NCBI RefSeq assembly: GCF_900067135.1
Contig: NZ_FJUR01000002.1
Coordinates: forward strand, 248,001 to 312,000
DNA: 64,000 bases
Origin: Rhizobium sp. 9140
Lineage (GTDB): Bacteria > Pseudomonadota > Alphaproteobacteria > Rhizobiales > Rhizobiaceae
Direction: 5' to 3'
Under the pieces are notes generated by a model. The model did not search any database. It was given only the letters and a program-made list of their open reading frames with translations, and was not told where the DNA came from. The position numbers and the translations under genes are program-made. How positions within the stretch are numbered: position 1 is the stretch's first letter; the number at the start of each line of letters is the position of its first letter. Of this stretch, positions 7,866-16,749 are shown piece after piece.

Positions 7866-9944
7866 ATGGCGGCGGCAGCCTATCTGGAGACGTTGAACGA
7901 GCGGCAACGCCAGGCCGTCGAGCACGGCATCGTCTCCAACGGGACAATATCCGACACCGTCGCAGGTCCGCTGTTGATCATCGCCGGCGCCGGATCGGGC
8001 AAGACCAATACGCTCGCGCACCGCGTCGCCCATCTCATCGTTCACGGTGCCGATCCCCGCCGTATCCTTCTGCTGACCTTTTCGCGCCGCGCCGCGTCCG
8101 AGATGGCGCGGCGGGTCGAGCGGATCTGCCGGAAGGTTCTTGGTGCTAACGCGGGCGTTCTGACCGATGCCCTTGCCTGGTCCGGCACGTTTCATGGCAT
8201 CGGCGCCCGCCTGCTGCGGATGTACGCCGAGCAGATCGGCCTCGACATCGATTTCACGATTCACGACCGTGAAGATAGTGCCGACCTCATGAACCTCGTG
8301 CGTCACGAACTCGGCTTCTCCAAGATGGAAAGCCGGTTTCCGACCAAGGGCACCTGCCTGTCCATCTATTCCCGAGTGGTGAATTCGCAAACGCCGCTGA
8401 CCGACGTGCTGCGCCTGCATTTTCCCTGGGTCGCCGGGTGGGAAGCACAGCTGAAGACCCTGTTTGCCGCCTATGTCGCCGCCAAGCAGGCCCAGAACGT
8501 GCTCGATTACGACGATCTCCTGCTCTATTGGGCGCAGATGGTGTCCGATCCCGGCCTCGCACAGGATATCGGGAATCGTTTCGACCATGTCATGGTGGAC
8601 GAGTATCAGGATACGAACCGGCTCCAGGCCTCGGTGCTGATGGCGCTGAAGCCCGGTGGTCGCGGCCTGACCGTGGTGGGCGACGATGCACAGTCGATCT
8701 ACGCCTTTCGCGCCGCCACCGTTCGTAACATTCTGGATTTCCCCGGCTCCTTCAGCCCGGCGGCGGATGTGATCACGCTCGACCGCAATTACCGTTCGAC
8801 CCAGACCATTCTCGCTGCCGCCAATGGCGTCATCGATCTCGCGCGGGAGCGGTTCACCAAGAACCTTTGGACGGAGCGCCAGTCGGCAGAGCGACCGAAG
8901 CTGGTGACGGTGAAGGACGAGACGGATCAGGCCGCCTACATCGTCGAGCAGGTTTTGGCCAACCGCGAGACCGGCATGACGCTCAAGCAGCAGGCCGTGT
9001 TATTCCGCTCCTCCAATCACAGCGGGCCGCTCGAAGTCGAACTGACGCGGCGCAACATTCCCTTCGTGAAGTTCGGTGGCCTGAAATTTCTCGACAGCGC
9101 GCATGTGAAGGACATGCTGGCCGTGCTGCGGTTCGCGCAGAACCCGCGCGACCGGGTGGCAGGCTTCCGGCTGCTGCAGATGCTGCCGGGCGTCGGCCCG
9201 CAAACGGCGGGCAAAATTCTCGATGCGATTACGGCCGATCCCGAGCCGCTCGCAACCCTGGCCGAGATCCCCGCCCCGCCCCGCGCCGGCGACGACTGGA
9301 GCCGCTTCATCACCATGCTGGAAAGCCTGAGAAAGTCTGGCCCGGGCTGGCCGGCAGAGATCGGTCTCGCACGGATGTGGTACGAGCCGCATCTCGACCG
9401 CATCCACGAGGACGCGGAAACGCGCAAGGCGGACCTCCTCCAACTGGAGCAGATCGCCACCGGCTATGCCTCGCGCGAGCGCTTCCTAACCGAACTGACG
9501 CTCGATCCGCCGGATGCCACGAGCGACCAGCCCGGCGTACCGCTGCTGGACGAGGATTATCTCATCCTCTCGACCATCCATTCCGCCAAGGGGCAGGAAT
9601 GGCGATCCGTCTTTATGCTGAACGTCGTCGATGGCTGCATCCCGTCCGATTTGGGAACCGGAACGACGGAGGAAATCGAGGAGGAGCGCCGCCTTCTCTA
9701 TGTCGGCATGACGCGCGCGAAAGACAGTCTGTCGCTGATCACGCCGCAACGCTTTTTCACCCACGGGCAGAACCCGCAAGGCGATCGGCATGTCTATGCC
9801 GCGCGCACCCGCTTCATTCCCGCAACGCTGCTGCAGTTCTTCGAAAGCACGACCTGGCCGTTGATATCAGCCTCCGCCTCGGAACGCAGCGCGCGGGAAA
9901 TCCGCATCGACGTTGCCGCCCGCATGCGCGGCATGTGGAGCTAG
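7866..9944 (+). CDS. UvrD/Rep/PcrA-like superfamily 1 DNA helicase
   Basis: A 692-residue ATP-dependent 3'-5' helicase with the SF1A motifs in order: Q-motif LNERQRQAVEHG, Walker A AGAGSGKTNT, motif II DEYQDTN, motif III VVGDDAQSIYAFRAA, motif IV LDRNYRST, motif V LSTIHSAKGQEW and motif VI RRLLYVGMTRAKD. The length fits PcrA/UvrD-class enzymes. ATG 7866 is preferred over an upstream in-frame TTG because of a GGGGA site and because the TTG falls in the LexA box. The DNA polymerase IV gene follows three bases after the stop, so the two form an SOS operon for repair or bypass of damaged DNA. It may be a second, accessory copy beside a housekeeping uvrD elsewhere. Confidence 0.92.
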   Translation: MAAAAYLETLNERQRQAVEHGIVSNGTISDTVAGPLLIIAGAGSGKTNTLAHRVAHLIVHGADPRRILLLTFSRRAASEMARRVERICRKVLGANAGVLTDALAWSGTFHGIGARLLRMYAEQIGLDIDFTIHDREDSADLMNLVRHELGFSKMESRFPTKGTCLSIYSRVVNSQTPLTDVLRLHFPWVAGWEAQLKTLFAAYVAAKQAQNVLDYDDLLLYWAQMVSDPGLAQDIGNRFDHVMVDEYQDTNRLQASVLMALKPGGRGLTVVGDDAQSIYAFRAATVRNILDFPGSFSPAADVITLDRNYRSTQTILAAANGVIDLARERFTKNLWTERQSAERPKLVTVKDETDQAAYIVEQVLANRETGMTLKQQAVLFRSSNHSGPLEVELTRRNIPFVKFGGLKFLDSAHVKDMLAVLRFAQNPRDRVAGFRLLQMLPGVGPQTAGKILDAITADPEPLATLAEIPAPPRAGDDWSRFITMLESLRKSGPGWPAEIGLARMWYEPHLDRIHEDAETRKADLLQLEQIATGYASRERFLTELTLDPPDATSDQPGVPLLDEDYLILSTIHSAKGQEWRSVFMLNVVDGCIPSDLGTGTTEEIEEERRLLYVGMTRAKDSLSLITPQRFFTHGQNPQGDRHVYAARTRFIPATLLQFFESTTWPLISASASERSAREIRIDVAARMRGMWS

Positions 9945-9947
9945 GCC

Positions 9948-11162
9948 GTGCAGACGGGCGCTTCCGATAGGGCGGAAACGGCAGCAAGAGCGGCGGCCCG
10001 CGAGGCTCAGGATTTGGCGGAAGCGCTGGCCGCGCCTGTCCCCGATGCTGCACCGGGGGAAAGCGTCGAGCGACGGGATGCGCCGGTGCGCAAGATCATC
10101 CATGTCGATATGGACGCCTTCTATGCCTCGGTCGAGCAGCGGGACAACCCGGAGCTTCTCGGCAAGCCGGTCGCCGTCGGCGGATCGGCCGCACGCGGCG
10201 TCGTGGCGGCAGCGAGCTATGAGGCGCGGGTGTTCGGTGTGCATTCCGCCATGGCGTCCGTCACCGCCAAGCGCAAATGCCCGGACTTGATCTTCGTCAA
10301 ACCGCGCTTCGAGGTCTACCGCGCCGTGTCGCAGCAGATCCGGGAAATCTTTGCGGACTACACACCTCTGATCGAGCCGCTGTCGCTGGACGAGGCCTAT
10401 CTTGACGTCACGGAAAACCTGAAGGGCATGGAGATCGCAACCGAAATCGCCGCCGAGATCCGTGCCCGGATCTTTGCGGCAACCGGTCTCACGGCTTCGG
10501 CAGGTATCAGTTACAACAAATTTCTTGCCAAGATGGCGTCCGACCAGCGCAAGCCAAACGGTCAGTTCGTGATCACGCCGAAGAACGGCCCCGCCTTCGT
10601 GGAGGCTCTCCCGGTGAAGAAGTTTCATGGCGTCGGCCCGGCGACGGCCGAGCGGATGAAGAAGCACGGCATCGAGACGGGTCTCGACCTCAAGATGAAG
10701 CCACTCGCCTATCTCCAGCAGCATTTTGGCAAATCCGGCGCCTATTTCCACGGGATCGCGCGGGGGATCGACGAGCGGCGCGTGCGCCCGGACCGGATCC
10801 GCAAGTCGGTTGGCGCCGAGGACACCTTTAGCGAGGACATATCCGACCTCGCTCTCGCCGAGGCCGAACTGCGCCCGTTGGCGGAAAAGGTCTGGCGGTA
10901 CTGCGAGGCGCACGACATCGCCGGCAAGACGGTGACGGTGAAGATCAAATATGCAGACTTCACGCAGGCGACGCGCGCGCGAACGCTCGCGGCGAACTTT
11001 GCCCGTATCGAAGATGTTCTTGAAGTCGCCGACCAGTTGCTGGCGACGGTCCATCCCTTTCGCCGGCCTGTGCGGCTTCTCGGCGTAACGCTGTCATCGC
11101 TAACGACGGCGGGCGCAAGTGCTGAAGCGAGCGAGGCATCGCAGCTCGATCTCGGTCTGTAA
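9948..11162 (+). CDS. dinB: DNA polymerase IV (Y-family translesion polymerase)
   Basis: A 404-residue DinB. The catalytic motifs are clear: KIIHVDMDAFYASVEQ (first metal-binding Asp and the steric-gate region), SYEARVFGVHSAMA, LSLDEAYLDVT (catalytic Asp-Glu) and TASAGISYNKFLAKMASD; a little-finger domain follows (VGAEDTF onward). The GTG at 9948 has a GGAG seven bases ahead and sits three bases after the helicase stop, so coupled translation is likely. It gives a ~46-residue Ala-rich N-terminal extension that most Pol IV proteins lack; GTG 10086 would give the usual length. Error-prone bypass synthesis under SOS control is expected. Confidence 0.92.
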   Translation: MQTGASDRAETAARAAAREAQDLAEALAAPVPDAAPGESVERRDAPVRKIIHVDMDAFYASVEQRDNPELLGKPVAVGGSAARGVVAAASYEARVFGVHSAMASVTAKRKCPDLIFVKPRFEVYRAVSQQIREIFADYTPLIEPLSLDEAYLDVTENLKGMEIATEIAAEIRARIFAATGLTASAGISYNKFLAKMASDQRKPNGQFVITPKNGPAFVEALPVKKFHGVGPATAERMKKHGIETGLDLKMKPLAYLQQHFGKSGAYFHGIARGIDERRVRPDRIRKSVGAEDTFSEDISDLALAEAELRPLAEKVWRYCEAHDIAGKTVTVKIKYADFTQATRARTLAANFARIEDVLEVADQLLATVHPFRRPVRLLGVTLSSLTTAGASAEASEASQLDLGL

Positions 11163-11204
11163 GTCTCTCAGCGCCCGGGAAGCAGCAAGCGAGCGATAGG
11201 CTCA

Positions 11205-11365
11205 AAACGAAAAAGCCTGCCGCGGGAGGAGGTGCGGCAGGCTTTTCGATAAGAACCGAACGGCGACTGGGAGGAGGATGTCGCCATTCCGTCGAACGAT
11301 CCTGGGAGGAGGAGGGGAGCGTTCGAACTACGAAGGGACGCGGGAGGAGGTGCATCGCTTCGTTG
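11205..11365 (-). ncRNA. Tandem array of four CCUCCUCCC hairpins (cuckoo/CcsR-like sRNAs)
   Basis: Read on the minus strand, four consecutive stem-loops each expose CCTCCTCCC, an anti-Shine-Dalgarno sequence, in the loop. The motif copies are at 11342-11350, 11304-11312, 11269-11277 and 11224-11232. Stems: CGAAG.../...CTTCG (11331-11362, inner part pairs better as minus-strand RNA because of a G-U pair), TCGAACG/CGTTCGA (11292-11326), GGCGAC/GTCGCC (11262-11285) and GCCTGCCGC/GCGGCAGGC (11215-11242). The last stem is followed by T5 on the minus strand and so also serves as the terminator. Such loops are known in Rhodobacter CcsR RNAs and in the Rhizobiales cuckoo/alpha-r14 families. I could not pick out a convincing promoter. 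Confidence 0.75.
11211..11246. terminator. Bidirectional rho-independent terminator
   Basis: AAAA plus a 9-bp GC stem (11215-11223 with 11234-11242) and TTTT, loop GGGAGGAGGT on the plus strand. It can stop transcription from dinB on the plus strand and ends the hairpin array on the minus strand, where the tail is TTTTT. Confidence 0.8.
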
Positions 11366-11548
11366 GAATAATATTTACGCCGAGATGGCTGCTCTTACGA
11401 GAGGCAATGTTGCAGTGCAGCTATGCAGAAATCGAAGGACACGATAGCTATGTCGCTTCATCGGTCGGCAGCGTCGCCACGCATCGCCCTTGTTCACAAT
11501 GTCAGTCTGTGATTGCATTGAGAATGCCGATCCGGCCTCGGAGGTTTC

Positions 11549-12037
11549 ATGCTCTTGTTTCTCGCATTCCTGATCGGCGTCATCGCCGGTCTGCGCGCCA
11601 TGACCGCGCCGGCAGCCATTGCCTGGGCCGCTACGCTCGGATGGATCGATCTTTCCGGCTCGTGGGCGTCTTTCATGAGCTCGATCTGGACGGCCGGAAT
11701 CCTCACCGTCCTTGCACTCGGCGAATACGTCACCGACCAGTTGCCGACAACGCCAAGCCGTAAGGTGCCGGTACAGTTCGCCACCCGCGTCGTGATCGGC
11801 GCGCTCTGCGGTGCGGTCATAGGAACGCCCTCCGGCGGATGGCTGGTCTGCCTCATTGCCGGTCTCCTCGGCGCCATCGCCGGCACCCTTGGTGGGGCCG
11901 CTCTCCGGGGCCGTCTCGCCGCAAGCTTCGGCCGCGATCCGCCGGCAGCCTTTATTGAGGATGCCATCGCCATCATCGGGGCGTTTCTCATCATGAGCGC
12001 CCTGCCCGTCTCGGCGTCCATGCCGATCCCCGCATGA
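11549..12037 (+). CDS. DUF4126 family membrane protein
   Basis: A 162-residue, very hydrophobic protein with about four membrane segments. It has the DUF4126 features: an N-terminal GLRAMTAPAAIAWA segment and a glycine-rich helix (LLGAIAGTLGGAALRG) followed by a DAIAIIGAFLIM helix. Its function is unknown. The stop overlaps the start of the downstream flavoprotein gene by four bases (ATGA), so the two are co-translated. That recurring type of pairing suggests a shared role in membrane redox or metal handling, but the sequence does not show this directly. Confidence 0.75.
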   Translation: MLLFLAFLIGVIAGLRAMTAPAAIAWAATLGWIDLSGSWASFMSSIWTAGILTVLALGEYVTDQLPTTPSRKVPVQFATRVVIGALCGAVIGTPSGGWLVCLIAGLLGAIAGTLGGAALRGRLAASFGRDPPAAFIEDAIAIIGAFLIMSALPVSASMPIPA

Positions 12038-13419
12038 GGACGTTCGACGCGATCATCATCGGCGCCGGTCAGGCCGGCCCGTCGCTCGCCGCTCGCCTGT
12101 CCGGCGCAGGGCGCTCCGTCGCCATTATCGAGCGCAAGCATGTCGGCGGAACCTGCATCAACACCGGGTGCAAGCCGACCAAGGCGCTCGTCGCCAGTGC
12201 GCACGCCGCCCATATCGCCCGGCGCGCTGCGGATTTCGGGGTTGTCATTGGCGGTGATGTGACGATCGATATGCCCTCCGTGTTCCGCCGGTCGCACAAG
12301 ATCACGCTCGACAGCCGCCACAGCAACGAGCGCTGGCTGGAGGGGCTTGAAAACGGCACGCTGATCCGTGGCCATGCGCGGTTCGAGGATCGCACGACGT
12401 TACGTGTCGGCGACGAGCGCCTGTCCGCGCCGCAGATTTTCATCAATGTCGGCGGCCGGGCCTCCATCCCGGATTTTCCCGGAATCCACGATGTTCCCTC
12501 CATGACCAACAGCGACATCGTCATGCTGGAGCGTGTGCCTAAACACCTCATTATCGTCGGTGGCAGCTATATTGGTCTGGAGTTCGCCCAGATGTACCGT
12601 CGGTTTGGAGCCGATGTGACCATTGTCGAAAAGGGGCCTCGACTGGTTGCGCGGGAGGACGAGGAGATATCGGACGCAATCCAGACAGTGCTGGAGCACG
12701 AAGGCATTGTGGTTCGAACCGCGGCAGAGTGCATCCGCTTTTCCCGCGACGGCGAAGACGTCATCGTCGGTGTGAGTTGCATGAAGGGCGAGCCCGACAT
12801 TCGCGGCTCCGACATTCTGCTCGCCACGGGGCGCAAACCCAACACGGATGATCTCGGGCTCGACGTCGCCGGTGTTGCTCTGGATGAACGCGGCTACATC
12901 ATCGTTGATGATGCGCTCGCCACCAGCGCGCCCGGCATCTGGGCAATGGGCGACTGCAACGGCCGCGGCGCCTTCACCCATACGGCGTACAATGATTTTG
13001 AAATCATCGCGGCGAACCTGCTGGATGGCGAGACCCACCGGGTTTCCGACCGCCTGCCCGGTTACGCGCTTTACATCGACCCGCCACTCGGCCGTGTCGG
13101 AATGAGCGAACGGGAGGCCCGCGCCTCCGGCAGGCGGATCCTCGTCGGACGTCTGCCGATGGCGCGCGTTGGACGGGCCGTCGAGAAAGGGGAGACGCAG
13201 GGGCTGATGAAGATCATTGCCGATGCGGACACGCGCGAAATCCTGGGCGCTGCCGTTCTCGGCACGGGTGGCGACGAGGCCATTCATGGCGTGCTCGACA
13301 TGATGAATGTCGGCGCGCGCTACGACGACCTCCGCTGGGCCGTACCGATCCATCCCACCATATCCGAATTCTGGCCGACCCTTGTTCTCGGCATGAAGCC
13401 GATGGAGGCCTCTTCATAG
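12034..13419 (+). CDS. FAD-dependent pyridine nucleotide-disulfide oxidoreductase (mercuric reductase-like)
   Basis: A 461-residue class I flavoprotein disulfide reductase. It has the FAD dinucleotide fold (IIIGAGQAGPSLAARL), the redox-active pair in GGTCINTGCKPTK, an NAD(P)H fold (IVGGSYIGLEFAQMYRRFG), the second FAD motif (GIWAMGDCNGRGAFTHTAYND) and the C-terminal HPTISEFWPTL with the catalytic His-Glu pair. It lacks the N-terminal metal-binding domain and the C-terminal vicinal Cys pair of true mercuric reductases, so Hg(II) reduction is doubtful. It belongs to the 'MerA-like' group often annotated loosely. It is coupled to the DUF4126 gene. Confidence 0.88.
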   Translation: MRTFDAIIIGAGQAGPSLAARLSGAGRSVAIIERKHVGGTCINTGCKPTKALVASAHAAHIARRAADFGVVIGGDVTIDMPSVFRRSHKITLDSRHSNERWLEGLENGTLIRGHARFEDRTTLRVGDERLSAPQIFINVGGRASIPDFPGIHDVPSMTNSDIVMLERVPKHLIIVGGSYIGLEFAQMYRRFGADVTIVEKGPRLVAREDEEISDAIQTVLEHEGIVVRTAAECIRFSRDGEDVIVGVSCMKGEPDIRGSDILLATGRKPNTDDLGLDVAGVALDERGYIIVDDALATSAPGIWAMGDCNGRGAFTHTAYNDFEIIAANLLDGETHRVSDRLPGYALYIDPPLGRVGMSEREARASGRRILVGRLPMARVGRAVEKGETQGLMKIIADADTREILGAAVLGTGGDEAIHGVLDMMNVGARYDDLRWAVPIHPTISEFWPTLVLGMKPMEASS

Positions 13420-13422
13420 AAA

Positions 13423-13448
13423 AGGCCCCCGGTTTTCATCGAGGGCCT
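13423..13448. terminator. Hairpin between convergent genes
   Basis: AGGCCC/GGGCCT with a 14-base T-rich loop, lying between the ends of the oxidoreductase and chemoreceptor genes. There are short A and CTCTT tracts on either side, so it may work in both directions. Confidence 0.45.
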
Positions 13449-13482
13449 CTCTTGATGATGTGGGGCAGGACACGCGTGCCGA

Positions 13483-15486
13483 TCAAAACTCTTCCCAATT
13501 GTCCTGTGCTGCGGCTGCGGCCGGTGCGGCACTGGCGGAACCGCCAGAGAACGCACGTGCGAGCGTGTTCGCCATCTTGCGGGCCGGAGAAGCGACGGGA
13601 ACGGCGCGTGTGGCTGTCGCGAGCGCGGGCCGGCTCGGTGTCTTGACACGGGGTACCTGCTGCGACGGCGTTGCCGACGCATAGGATGCGGATGCGCCGC
13701 CGAACTGGAAGCGCGCGACCAGATCCTTCAGCCGTGCAGCTTCGGTGGCGAGCGTGGCACCGGCCGCATTGGCCTCTTCCACCAACGCCGCATTCTGCTG
13801 CGTCACCTGATCCATCTGGTTGACGGCCGTGTTGACTTCGGCAAGGCCGACCGACTGCTCGCGTGACGACGTGGCGATCGCATCCATGTGCTGGTTGATC
13901 GTGACGATGTAGGTCTCGATCGTCTTCAACGCTTCGCCCGTCTGGCTGACGAGTTGGACACCGCTTTGCACTTCGCCTGAGGAATTCCGGATCAGGTCCT
14001 TGATTTCCTTAGCAGCCTTGGCCGAGCGTTGAGCGAGTTCCCGCACTTCCTGCGCGACCACGGCGAAACCCTTGCCGGCTTCGCCGGCACGAGCGGCTTC
14101 CACACCGGCGTTCAGGGCCAGCAGGTTCGTCTGGAAGGCGATTTCGTCGATGACGCCGATGATCGAGGAGATCTGGTTGGAGGACTGCTCGATCTTGCTC
14201 ATCGCATCGACCGCACTGTTGACGACGGCGCCGGACTGACGGGCGCTGTCATTGGCCTGAACGGCAACCGAGCGGGCTTCTTCCGCGCGCTTGGAGGAAC
14301 TGGCGACGTTGGCGGTGATTTCATCGAGAGCCGCTGCGGTTTCCTCAAGCGAGGCTGCCTGCTGTTCGGTCCGGCGCGACAGGTCGTCGGCACTCTGGCT
14401 GATCTCGCGCGAGCCGCTGTCGATCGAGCCCGTGGCGTCTGCAACCGCGCTCAGTGTGTCACGAAGCTGCTCGACGGCCCGGTTGAAGTCCGTGCGCAAC
14501 GTCTCGAAGTCGTCGGCAAAACGCTCGGTGAGCTGGAAGCTTAGGTCGCCGGAGGCCAGATGCGTCAGACCCTTGGCGAGCCCGCTGGTCGCCTGCGCCA
14601 TCGCTTCGGCACGCTCGTGCTCCAGTTCGGCCTGACGGCGCCGCTCGCTTTCGCTCAGCGACCGCTGCTGCACGGCTTCCGTTTCCAGCGCACGCGCCTT
14701 AAGGCCGTTTTCCTTGAACACTTCCACGGCGCGCGCCATGCCACCCACTTCGTCGCGGCGATCGGTGCCGACGACATCGGCGTCGAGTTCGCCTGTTGCC
14801 AGCCGCCGCATGACGCTACCCAGCGCATCGATTGGCTGGACGAGCCAGGCGCGGATGGCAAAGAACGCGGCGAGGATGACGACCAGCGTTCCCACGACAA
14901 CCATGGCAATCGTCACCCAGTAGGTGTGGATCGATCCGGTCGTCAGCACGTCGCCTCCCGTCTTGGCGATGGCGAGAAGCTCGTTGGTTTCCTCGGCCAT
15001 GGCCTGGCTCATGGGCGCGAACTGCATCTCGCATTCCCGCAGGAAGGCGCCCTGTGCGCTCAGGCGCTCCTGCGAACCCCGTGCGCTCGACGCGCGCGTA
15101 AAGGCATTGCCGCAGGCCTCGTTGAGGATCGACAGACCCTTGGTCTTCAGTTCGGTAATTCTTGCGTTCTCGGGTGTCGCAGCCAGTGCCGCGTCCATTT
15201 CCGTGGCAAACTGGGTCTTGGAGGCCTGAAGCTCGGCCGTTGCCGCTGATTTCGCCGCCTCGGTGGTGACGATCATCAACGTGCCGGCCGCGGCCCGCGC
15301 GGCCTGGAAGGCCTGGTTGGCAAGAGCGAGCTCCGTGGCGGCCTTTGACTGCTGGGTCAGCAGCGCGGAGTAGGCGTCATCGGTTTTCATGATCCGATCG
15401 CCTGAGTAGAACGCAACACCGAGGGAGAAGAGCGCGAAGACGCCCATCAGGCTCAAAAATTTGCCAATGATCGGAATGTGTTTCAC
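13483..15486 (-). CDS. Methyl-accepting chemotaxis protein
   Basis: A chemoreceptor of about 667 residues. A membrane helix follows the basic start, then a periplasmic four-helix-bundle domain of ~160 residues, a second membrane helix (VVVGTLVVILAAFFAIRAWL), a HAMP domain, a second HAMP-like segment and the long cytoplasmic signalling coiled coil with the hairpin tip VIDEIAFQTNLLALNAGVEA. An Ala-rich linker ends in NWEEF, the CheR/CheB-tethering pentapeptide, so this is a high-abundance-type receptor. The GTG at 15486, with GAGG six bases before it, is preferred over the GTG at 15525, which has no ribosome site. The ligand is unknown. Confidence 0.9.
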   Translation of the reverse strand: MKHIPIIGKFLSLMGVFALFSLGVAFYSGDRIMKTDDAYSALLTQQSKAATELALANQAFQAARAAAGTLMIVTTEAAKSAATAELQASKTQFATEMDAALAATPENARITELKTKGLSILNEACGNAFTRASSARGSQERLSAQGAFLRECEMQFAPMSQAMAEETNELLAIAKTGGDVLTTGSIHTYWVTIAMVVVGTLVVILAAFFAIRAWLVQPIDALGSVMRRLATGELDADVVGTDRRDEVGGMARAVEVFKENGLKARALETEAVQQRSLSESERRRQAELEHERAEAMAQATSGLAKGLTHLASGDLSFQLTERFADDFETLRTDFNRAVEQLRDTLSAVADATGSIDSGSREISQSADDLSRRTEQQAASLEETAAALDEITANVASSSKRAEEARSVAVQANDSARQSGAVVNSAVDAMSKIEQSSNQISSIIGVIDEIAFQTNLLALNAGVEAARAGEAGKGFAVVAQEVRELAQRSAKAAKEIKDLIRNSSGEVQSGVQLVSQTGEALKTIETYIVTINQHMDAIATSSREQSVGLAEVNTAVNQMDQVTQQNAALVEEANAAGATLATEAARLKDLVARFQFGGASASYASATPSQQVPRVKTPSRPALATATRAVPVASPARKMANTLARAFSGGSASAAPAAAAAQDNWEEF

Positions 15487-15639
15487 AAGATGCCTCAAGC
15501 CATACGCAACAACGGATAGCGGCACCTTAGGGCGTGAATTTTAAACGATGGTTTACATGCGCGTCACCATTCGCAGATGCGAACAGATATTTCGCCTCAT
15601 CCTGAATCGTCGCTTACAGATAACCTTCTCAAAACCACC

Positions 15640-16635
15640 TCAGGCGGCGAGCGGCTTTACCTCCGCCTTATCCTTTAATCGCGCTGCATATCTCTGAGCG
15701 ATCACGGCGCAGGCCATGAGCTGGATCTGATGGAACAGCATCAGCGGCAGCACGATGGCGCCGACGGAGGACGAGGCGTTGCCGAAGATGGCATTGGCCA
15801 TAGGCACGCCGCTGGCGAGCGACTTCTTCGATCCGCAGAAGGTGATGGTGATCTCGTCTTCCTTGGAGAAGCCGAGAAGGCGGCTGCCGAACATGGTGAT
15901 GCAGAGAACAGTGGCGAGAAGGACCATATCGACGACGATGACGGCGGCGATATCGCCCACCGAGAACGTGTGCCACAGCCCTTCCATGACGGCCTCCGAG
16001 AATGCGAGATAGACGACCATCAGGATGGAGCCGCGATCGACGGGCATCAGGAGTTTCTTGCGCGAACGGATCCAGTTCCCGATCCACGGTTGCAGGATCT
16101 GCCCGACGACGAAGGGCAGCATCAGCTGCAGGAGAATGCTCTGCAACGCATCCCAGGAAAACCCACCGCCACCCGTGGTGGACAGGACGAGGCCCGTGAG
16201 CAGTGGCGTCAGGAACATGCCGAAAATGTTGGACCCGGAGGCTGCCACGATCGCTGCGGGCACATTGCCGCCGGCCATCGATGTAAACGCGATCGATGAC
16301 TGAACCGTTGAGGGCAGGACACAGAGAAAGAGGATGCCGGTATAGAGCGGGGCGGCGAGAACCGACGACGGGATGAGGCCGATGGCGAGGCCCAGAAGCG
16401 GAAAGATGCAGAATGTCGTGAAGAGGATCGTGAGGTGCAGCCGCCAGTGCAGTGCCCCCGCCACCACGGTATCACGCGACAGGCGTGCGCCATGGAGGAA
16501 GAACAGAAGCCCGATCGCAATGTCCGTCGCGATATCGAAGACATCCGCATATCGGCCATGGATCGGCAGGAGCGACGCGAGGATGACGGTGCAGACGAGG
16601 AGGACGGTGAAGGTATCGGGCAGGTAGCGGCGCAT
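15640..16635 (-). CDS. Bile acid:sodium symporter family (SBF-like) membrane transporter
   Basis: A 331-residue membrane protein with about ten helices of the SBF-like (YfeH/PSE-like) type. Marks are the early GLLFFLHGARLSRDTV segment, the QSSIAFTSMAGGNVPAAI crossover motif and the FCGSKKSLASGVPMAN motif. ATG 16635 (MRRYLPD) follows a GGGATC site and gives the usual N-terminus; an upstream in-frame ATG at 16704 is less likely. It is divergent from a LysR regulator gene with about 110 bp between, so that regulator probably controls it. The substrate is unknown; relatives move organic anions with Na+ or H+. Confidence 0.85.
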   Translation of the reverse strand: MRRYLPDTFTVLLVCTVILASLLPIHGRYADVFDIATDIAIGLLFFLHGARLSRDTVVAGALHWRLHLTILFTTFCIFPLLGLAIGLIPSSVLAAPLYTGILFLCVLPSTVQSSIAFTSMAGGNVPAAIVAASGSNIFGMFLTPLLTGLVLSTTGGGGFSWDALQSILLQLMLPFVVGQILQPWIGNWIRSRKKLLMPVDRGSILMVVYLAFSEAVMEGLWHTFSVGDIAAVIVVDMVLLATVLCITMFGSRLLGFSKEDEITITFCGSKKSLASGVPMANAIFGNASSSVGAIVLPLMLFHQIQLMACAVIAQRYAARLKDKAEVKPLAA

Positions 16636-16749
16636 GGTGATGATCCCTTGATGGCTCTGGGGACAGGTCTTGCCTTGAAGTTGCGTCGCGTCATCGCTTA
16701 TCATGTTTCAAGATGCAAACACTAACAGTCATTATAAAGTCCGATAACC

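Noticed and set aside
8867..9970. A 367-residue frame overlapping the helicase in another phase
   Set aside because: Arg/Gly-rich shadow translation; the helicase frame carries all SF1 motifs across this stretch.
11223..11352. GGGAGGAGG on the plus strand as four strong ribosome-binding sites
   Set aside because: No reading frames follow at a suitable distance, and each copy lies in the loop of an inverted repeat, which fits minus-strand hairpins.
12034..13419. True mercuric reductase
   Set aside because: No N-terminal heavy-metal domain and no C-terminal vicinal Cys pair, and no other mer genes nearby.
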